Shown here: positions 49,201-59,700 of the stretch, piece after piece
Layout of the letters: every line of letters starts with the position of its first letter
How positions within the stretch are numbered: the first letter of the stretch is position 1
Source of the DNA: Eriocheir sinensis
Taxonomy: Eukaryota; Arthropoda; Malacostraca; Decapoda; Varunidae
Assembly: GCF_024679095.1 (NCBI RefSeq)
Contig: NW_026111750.1
Coordinates: forward strand, 284,501 to 348,500
Direction: 5' to 3'
DNA: 64,000 nucleotides
Notes under the pieces: generated by a model
The model's input: the letters and a program-made list of their open reading frames with translations, nothing else
Told to the model about the DNA's origin: nothing
The model's database searches: none
Position numbers and translations under genes: made by a program

Positions 49201-50980
49201 CCGCCGGCACACACACACAACAACAGACACCGCCAAGCACTCACACACAACAACAGACACCACCGCCGGGCACACACACACAACAACAGACACCACCGCC
49301 GGGCACACACACACAACAACAGACACCACCGCCAAGCACACACACACACAACAACAGACACCACCGCCACACACACAGCAACAGACACCACCGCCGGTCA
49401 CACACACTCAACAACAGACACCACCGCAGGCACACACACATGACAACATACACCACCACCCGGCACACACACAACAACAGACACCACCGCCAAGCACACA
49501 CACACAACAACAGACACCACCGCCGGGCACACACACAACAACAGACACCACCGCCGGGCACACACACACAACAACAGACACCACCGCCGGGCACACACAC
49601 ACAACAACAGACACCACCGCCGGGCACACACACACACAACAACAGACACCACCGCCGGGCACACACACACAACAACAGACACCACCGCCGGGCACACACA
49701 CACACCACAGACACCACAACCCTGCGCACACACACACAACAACAGACACCACCGCCAGGCACACACACACAACAACAGACACCACCGCCGGGCACACACA
49801 CACAACAACAGACACCACCGCCGGGCACACACACACAACAACAGACACCACCGCCGGGCACACACACACAAAACCAGAGACCAAAACGGGGGTCACACAC
49901 ACACAACAACAGACACCACCGGGCACACACACAACAACAGACACCACCGCCGGGCACACACACAACAACAGACACCACCGCCGGGCACACACACACAACA
50001 GACACCACCGCCGGCACACACACAGAACAACAGACACCACAGCCGGGCACACATATAACAACAGACACCACCGCCGGGCACACACACACAACAACAGACA
50101 CCACCGCCGGGCACACACACACAACAACAGACACCACCGCCGGGCACACACACACAACAACAGACACCACCGCCGGGCACACACACACAACAACAAACAC
50201 CACCGCTGGCACACACACACAACAACAGACACCACCGCCGGGCACACACACACAACAACAAACACCACCGCTGGCACACACACACAACAACAGACACCAC
50301 TGCCAGCACACACACAACAACAGACACCACCGCCAGGCACACACACAACAACAGACACCACTGCTGGCACACACACACACAAGAACAGACACCACCGCCG
50401 GGCACACACACACAACAACAGACACCACCGCCAGGCACACACACACAACAACAGACACCACTGCCGGGCACACACACACAACAACAGCCACCACTGCCAA
50501 GCACACGCACACAACAACAGACACCACCGTCAGGCACACACACACAACAACAGACTCCACCGCCAAGCACACACACACACAACAACAGACACCACCGCCG
50601 GGTACACACACACAACAACAGACACCACCGCCGGGCACACACACACAACAACAGACACCACCGCCGGGCACACACACACAACAACAGACACCACCGCCGG
50701 GCACACACACACAACAACAGACACCACCGCCAGGCACACACACACAACAACAGACACCACCGCCGGGCACGCACACACAACAACAGACACCACCGCCAAG
50801 CACTCTCACGCTGCTGGTGCTTTTTCTCTTTCTTCCGCCAAATATGATTCGTCGTCATTCACTGCTTTTGCTTATTCTGCCGTTGCTTCCTCTTCCGTTT
50901 TCATCATTTCTTAATTCCCGTATTTTCTTATACTTTCCTTTCTTCGGTGTATTTTTTCTTAATTTTCTGTTTTCTTGTGT

Positions 50981-51100
50981 TGTGTAGGCTAGCTATATCG
51001 CCTTATGTCAGTGCTGTATGCTGCTCAGGATGAGTCTCCTTCACCCCAGATAAGTCAGCAACCCTACCCAACATACAACAAAAATGCCCTAACGCTTGCC
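50981..51100. repeat. 120-bp conserved module, copy 1
   Basis: Begins TGTGTAGGCTAGCTATATCG and ends AACGCTTGCC. It is non-repetitive and much better conserved than the T-rich sequence around it. Contains GTGCTGTATGCTGCTCAGG and CCTTCACCCCAGA. Confidence 0.85.
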
Positions 51101-51519
51101 TTCATTAGTTTCCTTTTCTTTAAATGTTTCTATCACTTCTTAATTCTTTGTATAATTTTATTTGTATCGTCGTTTTCTTCTCTACATTTTTCTTTATACC
51201 GTTTTTTCTTTTTTTTATAGTCGTTTCTTCTGTTTATTTTATTGTATCCTCGTTTTTTCGGTATATTTTTTATACCGTTTTTTTTTTTTGTATTGTTGTT
51301 TCTTCTGTGTATTTGTTATTTGTATCGTCGTTTCTTCGGTATATTTTTCTTTATAGCGTTTTTTTTTCATATCATCGTTTCTTCTGTATATTTTTCTTTA
51401 TACCGTTTTTTTCTATTTTTGTATCGTCGTTTCTTCGGTGTATTTGTCTTTATACCGTTTCTTCGGTATATTTTCATTATAACGTTTTTTATATGTAGTT
51501 TTTGTATCGTCTTTTCTTC

Positions 51520-51950
51520 TGTGCATATTTCTGTGTATCGTCGTTTCTTCTGTGCATATGTCTGTGTATCGTCGTTTCTTCTGTGCATATTTCTGTGTAT
51601 TATCGTTTCTTCTGTGCATGTTTCTGTGTATCGTCGTTTCTTCTGTGCATAATTCTTTGTGTCGTCGTTTCTTCTGTGCATATTTCTGTGCATCGTCGTT
51701 TCTTCTGTGTATATTTATGTGTATAGTCGTTTCTTCTGTGTATATTTCTGTGTATCGTCGTTTCTTCTGTGCATCGTCGTTTCTTCTGTGTATATTTCTG
51801 TGTATCGTCGTTTCTTCTGTGTATATTTCTGTGTATCGTCGTTTCTTCTCTGCATATTTCTGTGTATCGTCGTTTCTTCTGTGAATATTTATGTGTATCG
51901 TCGTTTCTTCTGTGCATATTTATGTGTATCGTCGACTCTTTCGTATATTT
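51520..51950. repeat. 31-bp tandem subarray, copy 1
   Basis: About fourteen units containing TGTATCGTCGTTTCTTCTGT and CATATTTC. Compared with the 28-bp unit at 54690-55440 it has an extra CGT and a different tail, pointing to a common ancestor. Confidence 0.88.
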
Positions 51951-52478
51951 TCCTGTATACCGTTTCTTCGTTGTATTTTTCTTTGTATCTTTTTTTTGGT
52001 GTATTTTTCTGTAGTATCGTTTCTTGGGTATTTTTTTCTCTGGATCGTTCATTTGGTGTATTTTCTTTGTATTGTTGTTTCATCGGTATATTTTTCTTTA
52101 CACCGTTTCTTCAGTGTATTATTCTTTGTATCTTTTCTTCGGTGTATGTTTCTTTCTTTGATTTATTTGGTGTCTTTTCTGTAGTATTGTTTCTTCGGTG
52201 TATTTTTCTTTGTATCCTTTCTGCGGTGTATTTCTTGTATCGTCGTTTCTTCAGTGTATTTTTATTTTTATCGTCGTTTCTTCGGTATATTTTTCTTTAT
52301 GCCGTTTCTTCGATATATTTTCCTTTGTATCTATTTTTTTTTTTTGGTGTATTTTTTTCTGTAGTATCGTTTCTTAGGTAAATTTTTATATGGAACGTTC
52401 CTTTGGTGTATTTTTCTTTGCTATCTTACTTCGATGTTATTATTATTATTATTATTATTATTTTTTAGTTCCTTGTGA

Positions 52479-52599
52479 TGTGAAGGCTACCTATATCGCC
52501 TTATCTCGGTGCTGTATGCTGCTCAGGATGAGTCTCCTTCACCCCAGAGAAGTCAGCAACCCTACCCAACATACAACACTGAAGGCCTTAACGCTTGCC
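52479..52599. repeat. 120-bp conserved module, copy 2
   Basis: Same module, starting TGTGAAGGCTACCTATATCG; part of the 1.15 kb duplicated segment (its partner is copy 6). Confidence 0.85.
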
Positions 52600-53150
52600 T
52601 TGATTCTTTTCATTTTCTTCAAATGTTTATATCACTTTAATTAACGATTTTTTTAACAATATCCTTTTCGCTGTATTATTCTTGGGTCGTTGATTCGGTG
52701 TATTTTCCTTTGTATCGTTTCTTTGGTGTATTTTTTCTTACTACCGTTTATGAATTTTCTTTATATCGCCGTTTCTTCGGCATCTTTTTCTTCATACCGT
52801 TTTTTCTACGTATTTTTTGTACTGTCGTTACTTTTGTGTATTTTTCTTTGTATCGTATTCTTTTCTGTATATTTTTCTTTATACCGTTTCTTTGGTGCAT
52901 TTTTCTTTGTATCTTTTTTGGTGTATAATTATTTAGTATCATTTCTCCGGTAAAGTTTTCTGGACCGTTCATTTGTGTACGGTATTTTTCTTTTATCGTC
53001 GTCTCATCGGTATATTTTTCTTTATACCGTTTCTTCAGTGTGTTGTTCTTTGTATCGCTTCTTAGGTGTGCTATTCTGTAGTATTCGGTGCATTTTTCTT
53101 GCTATCCTTCCTTCGGTGTTATTTTTCTTTACTTTCCGTTTCCTTGTGTT

Positions 53151-53229
53151 GTGAAGGCTAGCTATATCGCCTTACCTCGGTGCTGTATGCTGCTCAGGAT
53201 GAGTCTCCTTCACCCCAGAGATGTCAGCA
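53151..53229. repeat. 120-bp conserved module, copy 3, truncated
   Basis: Runs from GTGAAGGCTAGC to GATGTCAGCA, then breaks into TTTTTCTTTGTATCG tandem sequence; the last about 40 bases are missing. Confidence 0.85.
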
Positions 53230-53764
53230 TTTTTCTTTGTATCGTTTCTTCGATGTTTTTTTCTTTGTATCGTTTCTTCGATGTATTTTTCTTTGTATCG
53301 TTTCTTCGATGTATTTTTCTTTGTATCTTTTCTTTGGTGATTTTTTGTGTATCGTTTCTTTGGTGTTTTTATCAGTAATATAATTTCTTCGGTGTATTTT
53401 TATCGTCGTTTCTTCGTTTTTTTTTTCTTTATACCGTTTTATCTCTGTATTTTTTTTTGTATCGTCGTTCCATCGGTATATTTTTTTATACTTTTTCTTC
53501 GGTGAAGTTTTATGTATTATCGTTTCTTAGGTAAATTTTTCTCTGGATCGTTCATTTGATGTATTTTTCTTTTCATCGTCGTTTCATCGGTATATTTTTC
53601 TTTATACCGTTTCTTCAGTGTGTTGTTCTTTGTCGCGTTTCCTCGGTGTATATTTCTTTGTATCGTTTCTTAGATATATTTTTCTGTAGTATTCTTTCTT
53701 CGGTGTATTTTCTTTGCTATCCTTTCCTCGGTGTTATTTTTCTTTACTTTCCGTTTCCTTGTGT

Positions 53765-53885
53765 TGTGAAGGCTAGCTATATAGCCTTATCTCGGTGCTG
53801 TATGCTGCTCAGGATGAGTCTCCTTCACCCCAGAGAAGTCAGCAACCCTACCCAACATACAACACCAAAGGCCTTAACGCTTGCC
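53765..53885. repeat. 120-bp conserved module, copy 4
   Basis: Complete module with CAACACCAAAGGCC in place of CAACACTGAAGGCC. Copies 2 to 5 are spaced about 670, 610 and 600 bases apart, which suggests a larger tandem unit. Confidence 0.85.
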
Positions 53886-54365
53886 TTGATTTTCTCTCCT
53901 TTTCTTTAAGTGTTTATATCACTTCTTAATTAACGATTTTTTTTAACAATATCGTTTCTTCGGTGTATTTTTCTTTGTTCGTTTATTCGATGTATTTTTC
54001 TTTGTATCGTTACTTTGGTGTATTTTTCTTAGTACCGTTTGTGAGTTTTCTTTCAATTGTTGCTTCTTCGGTATATATCTTTTTCTTTATACCGTTTTAT
54101 TCATGTTTTTTTTGTATCGTCGTTTCTTCAGTGTATTTTTGTTTGTATTGTTTCATCGCTGTTGTTTTCTTTGTATCGTTTTTTTGCTATATGTTTATTT
54201 CTATCGTCGTTTCTCCCGTATATTTTTCTTTTTTGCCGTTTTTTTCTGTTTTTCGTTTAATTGTCGTTTCTTCGGTGTATTGTTCTTTGTATCGCTTCTT
54301 CGGTGTATTTTTCTTTGCTGTCCATTCTTCGGTGTTATTTTTCATGAATTTCCGTTTCCTTGTAT

Positions 54366-54486
54366 TGTGTAGGCTTGCTATATCGCCTTATCTTGGTGCT
54401 GTATGCTGCTTAGGATGAGTTTCCTTCACCCCAGAGAAGTCAGCAACCCTACCCAACATACAACACCAAAGGCCTTAACGCTTGCC
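54366..54486. repeat. 120-bp conserved module, copy 5
   Basis: Complete module with a few changes (GCTTGCTATATCG, TGCTTAGGATGAG). It lies just before the homogeneous 28-bp array. Confidence 0.85.
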
Positions 54487-54689
54487 ATGATTTTCTTTCC
54501 TTTTCTTTATGTGTTTATAACACTTCTTAATTAACGATACTTTTTAACGATATCGTTTTTTCGGTCTATTTTTCTTGTATCGTCGTTTCATCGGTATATT
54601 TTACGTTATACCGTTTCATCAGTGTATTTATTTTTTGTATCTTTTCTTCGATGAGTTTTTGTGTATCGTTTCCTTTATGTATTTTTCTT

Positions 54690-55440
54690 TGTATCGTTTC
54701 TTCGGTGTATTGTACTTTGTATCGTTTCTTCGGTGTATTGTACTTTGTATCGTTCCTTCGGTGTATTGTACTTTGTATCGTTTCTTCGGTGTATTTTTCT
54801 TTGTATCGTTTCTTCGGTGTATTGTACTTTGTATCGTTTCTTCGGTGTATTGTACTTTGTATCGTTTCTTCGGTGTATTGTACTTTGTATCATTTCTTCG
54901 GTGTATTTTTCTTTGTATCGTTTCTTCGGTGTATTTTACTTTGTATCGTTTCTTTGGTGTATTTTTCTTTGTATCGTTTCTTCGGTGTATTGTACTTTGT
55001 ATCGTTTCTTCGGTGTATTGTACATTGTATCGTTTCTTCGGTGTATTGTACTTTGTATCGTTTCTTCGGTGTATTGTACTTTGTATCGTTTCTTCGCTGA
55101 ATTTTTCTTTGTATCGTTTCTTCGGTGTATTGTACTTTGTATCGTTTCTTCGGTGTATTGTACTTTGTATCGTTTCTTCGGTGTATTTTACTTTGTATCG
55201 TTTCTTCGGTGTATTGTACTTTGTATCGTTTCTTCGGTGTATTGTACTTTGTATCATTTCTTCGGTGTATTGTACTTTGTATCGTTTCTTCGGTGTATTT
55301 TACTTTGTATCGTTTCTTCGGTGTATTTTACTTTGTATCGTTTCTTCGGTGTATTTTTTTTTTTGTATCTTCGGTGTATTTTACTTTGTATCGTTTCTTC
55401 GGTGTATTGTACTTTCTATCGTTTCTTTGGTGCATTTTTC
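54690..55440. repeat. 28-bp tandem subarray, highly regular
   Basis: About twenty-six units of TTTGTATCGTTTCTTCGGTG with TATTGTAC, the most homogeneous stretch of the T-rich block. Variation is mostly at the last bases (TTGTAC, TTTTAC, TTTTTC). High identity suggests recent expansion. Confidence 0.92.
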
Positions 55441-55499
55441 TGGAGTATCGTTTATTAGGTAATTTTTTCTATGTATCGTTCTTTTAGTGTATATTTCTT

Positions 55500-55890
55500 T
55501 GTATCGTCGTCTCATCAGTATATTTCTGTGTATTATCGTTTCTTCTGTGCATGTTTCTGTGTATCGTCGTTTCTTCTGTGCATAATTCTTTGTGTCGTCG
55601 TTTCTTCTGTGCATATTTCTGTGCATCGTCGTTTCTTCTGTGTATATTTATGTGTATCGTCGTTTCTTCTGTGTATATTTCTGTGTATCGTCGTTTCTTC
55701 TGTGCATATTTCTGTGCATCGTCGTTTCATCTGTGTATATTTCTGTGTATCGTCGTTTCTTCTGTGTATATTTCTGTGTATCGTCGTTTCTTCTCTGCAT
55801 ATTTCTGTGTATCGTCGTTTCTTCTGTGCATATTTCTGTGTATCGTCGTTTCTTCTGTGCATATTTCTTTGTATCGTCGTCTCTTTCGTA
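55500..55890. repeat. 31-bp tandem subarray, copy 2
   Basis: Same unit as 51520-51950 and part of the duplicated 1.15 kb segment. It has about twelve units, with unit order matching copy 1 for most of its length. Confidence 0.88.
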
Positions 55891-56420
55891 TATTTTCCTG
55901 TATACCGTTTCTTCGTTGTATTTTTCTTTGTATCTTTTTTTTTTTGGCGTATTTTTCTGTAGTATCGTTTCTTAGGTATTTTTTTCTCTGGATCGCTCAT
56001 TTGGTGTATTTTCTTTGTATTGTTGTTTCATCGGTATATTTTTCTTTACACCGTTTCTTCAGTGTATTATTCTTTGTATCTTTTCTTCGGTGTATGTTTC
56101 TTTCTTTGATTTATTTGGTGTCTTTTCTGTAGTATTGTTTCTTCGGTGTATTTTTCTTTGTATCCTTTCTGCGGTGTATTTCTTGTATCGTCGTTTCTTC
56201 AGTGTATTTTTATTTTTATCGTCGTTTCTTCGGTATATTTTTCTTTATGCCGTTTCTTCGATATATTTTCCTTTGTATCTATTTTTTTTTTTTTTGGTGT
56301 ATTTTTTCTGTAGTATCGTTTCTTAGGTAAATTTTTATATGGAACGTTCCTTTGGTGTATTTTTCTTTGCTATCTTACTTCGATGTTATTATTATTATTT
56401 TTTTTTTTTAGTTCCTTGTG

Positions 56421-56542
56421 ATGTGAAGGCTACCTATATCGCCTTATCTCGGTGCTGTATGCTGCTCAGGATGAGTCTCCTTCACCCCAGAGAAGTCAGC
56501 AACCCTACCCAACATACAACACTGAAGGCCTTAACGCTTGCC
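56421..56542. repeat. 120-bp conserved module, copy 6
   Basis: Near-identical to copy 2 because it lies in the duplicated 1.15 kb segment. Confidence 0.85.
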
Positions 56543-56711
56543 TTGATTCTTTTCATTTTCTTCAAATGTTTATATCACTTCTTAATTAACGATTTTTTTT
56601 AACAATATCCTTTTTCGATGTATTCTTCTTTGTTCGTTGATTCGGTGTATTTTCCTTTGTATCGTTTCTTTGGTGTATTTTTTCTTACTACCGTTTCTAT
56701 AGTGTTTCCGT

Positions 56712-59700
56712 CATGGCTGCTGCTCCCTCCGTCGTCATGGCTGCTGCTCCCTCCATCGTCGTAGCTGCTGCCCTCCATCGTCATGCTGCTGCTCCCTCCG
56801 TCGTCATGGCTGCTGCTCCTCCATCGTCGTGGCTGCTGCTCCCTCCATCGTCGTAGCTGCTGCTCCTCCGTCATCGTGGCTGCTGCTCCCTCCATCGTCG
56901 TAGCTGCTGCTCCTCCATCGTCGTGGCTGCTGCTCCTCCATCGTCATGCTGCTGCTCCCTCCATCGTCGTAGCTGCTACTCCTCCATCATCGTGGCTGCT
57001 GCTCCTCCATCATCGTGGCTGCTGCTCCTCCATCGTCGTGGCTGCTCCCTCCATCGTCGTGGCTGCTGCTCCTCCATCGTCGTGCTGCTGCTCCCTCCAT
57101 CGTCGTGGCTGCTGCTCCTCCATCATCGTGGCTGCTGCTCCTCCATCGTCGTGGCTGCTGCTCCTCCATCGTCGTGGCTGCTCACTCCATCGTCGTGGCT
57201 GCTGCTCCTCCATCGTCATGGCTGCTGCTCCCTCCATCGTCGTGGCTGCTGCTCCCTCCATCGTCGTAGCTGCTGCTCCTCCATCGTCGTGGCTGCTGCT
57301 CCTCCATCGTCGTGGCTGCTGCTCCCTCCATCGTCGTAGCTGCTGCTCCCTCCATCGTCGTAGCTGCTGCTCCTCCATCGTCATGTCTTCTGCTCCCTCC
57401 GTCATCGTGGCTGCTGCTCCCTCCGTCATCGTGGCTGCTGCTCCCTCCATCATCGTGGCTGCTGCTCCTCCATCATCGTGGCTGCTGCTCCCTCCGTCGT
57501 CATGCTGCTGCTCCTCCATCATCATGCTGCTGCTCCCTCCATCATCATGGCTGCTGCTCCTCCGTCATCGTAGCTGCTGCTCCTCCATCATCGTAGCTGC
57601 TGCTCCCTCCATCATCGTGGCTGCTGCTCCTCCATCGTCATGCTGCTGCTCCTCCATCATCATGCTGCTCCCTCCATCATCATGGCTGCTGCTCCCTCCA
57701 TCATCATAGCTGCTGCTCCTCCATCATCGGCTGCTGCTCCCTCCGTCGTAACATGCTGCTCCTCCATCATCATGGCTGCTGCTCCTCCATCGTCGTGCTG
57801 CTGCTCCCTCCATCGTCATGCTGCTGCTCCTCCATCATCGTGGCTGCTGCTCCTCCATCGTCGTGGCTGCTGCTCCTCCATCGTCGTAGCTGCTGCTCCC
57901 TCCATCATCGTGGCTGCTGCTCCTCCATCGTCATGGCTGCTGCTCCTCCATCGTCGTGGCTGCTGCTCCTCCATCGTCATGGCTGCTGCTCCCTCCATCG
58001 TCGTGGCTGCTGCTCCTCCATCGTCGTGGCTGCTGCTCCCTCCATCATCGTGGCTGCTGCTCCTCCATCGTCGTAGCTGCTGCTCCTCCATCGTCGTGGC
58101 TGCTGCTCCTCCATCATCATGGCTGCTGCTCCCTCCATCATCGTGGCTGCTGCTCCTCCATCATCATGGCTGCTACTCCCTCCATCATCATGGCTGCTCC
58201 CTCCATCGTCCTGGCTGCTGCTCCCTCCATCGTCGTGGCTGCTGCTCCTCCATCATCGTGGCTGCTGCTCCTCCATCGTCGTAGCTGCTGCTCCCTCCAT
58301 CGTCATGGCTGCTGCTCCTCCATCATCATGCTGCTGCTCCTCCATCGTCATGCTGCTGCTCCCTCCGTCGTCATAGCTGCTGCTCCCTCCATCATCGTGG
58401 CTGCTCCCTCCATCGTCATGCTGCTACTCCCTCCATCATCGTGCTGCTGCTCCCTCCATCATCGTGGCTGCTACTCCCTCCATCATCGTAGCTGCTGCTC
58501 CTCCATCATCATGCTTCTGCTCCTCCATCGTCATGGCTACTCCCTCCATCATCGTGGCTGCTGCTCCCTCCATCATCATGCTGCTGCTCCCTCCATCGTC
58601 GTGCTGCTGCTCCCTCCATCATCGTGGCTGCTGCTCCCTCATCATGGCTGCTGCTCCATCATCTCCATCATACTGCTCCCTCCATCATCATGCTGCTGCT
58701 CCCTCCATCGTCGTGCTGCTGCTCCCTCCATCATCATGGCTGCTGCTCCTCCATCATCATGCTGCTGCTCCCTCCATCGTCATGGCTGCTGCTCCTCCAT
58801 CGTCGTGGCTGCTGCTCCCTCCATCGTCATGCTGCTGCTCCCTCCATCATCGTAGCTGCTGCTCCCTCCATCGTCGTGGCTGCTGCTCCTCCATCGTAGC
58901 TGCTGCTCCTCCGTCGTCGTAGCTGCTGCTCCCTCCATCGTCGTGGCTGCTGCTCCTCCATCGTCGTGGCTGCTGCTCCTCCATCGTCGTGGCTGCTGCT
59001 CCTCCATCGTCGTGGCTGCTGCTCCTCCATCGTCGTGGCTGCTGCTCCTCCATCGTCGTGGCTGCTGCTCCTCCATCGTCGTGGCTGCTGCTCCCTCCGT
59101 CGTCGTGGCTGCTGCTCCTCCGTCGTCGTGGCTGCTGCTCCCTCCATCGTCGTGGCTGCTGCTCCTCCATCGTCGTGGCTGCTGCTCCTCCATCGTCGTG
59201 GCTGCTGCTCCTCCATCGTCGTGGCTGCTCCCTCCATCGTCGTGGCTGCTGCTCCTCCATCGTCGTGGCTGCTGCTCCTCCATCGTCGTGGCTGCTGCTC
59301 CCTCCATCGTCGTGGCTGCTGCTCCTCCATCATCGTGGCTGCTGCTCCTCCATCGTCATGCTGCTGCTCCCTCCATCGTCGTGGCTGCTGCTCCTCCATC
59401 GTCGTGGCTGCTGCTCCCTCGTCGTGGCTGCTGCTCCTCCATCATCGTGGCTGCTGCTCCTCCATCGTCGTGGCTGCTGCTCCTCCATCGTCGTGGCTGC
59501 TGCTCCTCCATCGTCGTGGCTGCTGCTCCTCCATCATCGTGGCTGCTGCTCCCTCCATCGTCGTGGCTGCTGCTCCTCCATCGTCGTGGCTGCTGCTCCC
59601 TCCATCGTCGTGGCTGCTGCTCCTCCATCATCATGGCTGCTGCTCCCTCCTTCGTCGTGGCTGCTGCTCCCTCCATCGTCGTGGCTGCTCCTCCATCGTC

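Larger units (their letters stand above)
35527..50811. repeat. Giant 33-bp minisatellite array (15.3 kb)
   Basis: About 460 tandem units. The commonest unit is 33 bp: a (CA)n run of four to six, then CAACAACAGACACCACCGCC and GGG. Units of 29, 31, 35 bp and similar occur through CA-number changes and occasional loss of CGCCG. The plus-strand consensus has no T, so no stop codon can occur on either strand and all six frames stay open over hundreds of codons (plus: Thr/His/Gln/Asn/Pro-rich; minus: Cys/Val/Arg/Leu-rich). The frames switch at each non-multiple-of-3 unit. No codon-level signal suggests translation. Confidence 0.97.
50812..56711. repeat. T-rich satellite block (28/31-bp units plus 120-bp modules)
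   Basis: 5.9 kb of pyrimidine-rich sequence built from degenerate units around TATCGTTTCTTCGGTGTATT. Cleaner subarrays and conserved modules are listed separately. The long Phe/Cys/Ser/Leu-rich frames on the plus strand and the Lys/Arg/Thr/Glu-rich frames on the minus strand reflect base composition, not genes. Confidence 0.93.

Noticed and set aside
35527..50811. Possible CRISPR-like array (short regular repeats)
   Set aside because: There are no distinct spacers; each unit is contiguous with the next, and the setting is eukaryotic.
35923..50987. Very long Thr/His/Gln/Pro-rich and Cys/Val-rich open frames (up to about 1,400 codons)
   Set aside because: They follow from a T-free 33-bp unit, exist in all six frames at once, switch with every frame-breaking unit and show no domain or codon preference.
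51124..56326. Phe/Cys/Leu-rich frames resembling multi-pass membrane proteins, and Lys/Arg-rich frames on the other strand
   Set aside because: Hydrophobicity comes from T-rich tandem repeats (VSFLRCIV, SSFLLCIF); starts and stops vary with repeat number.
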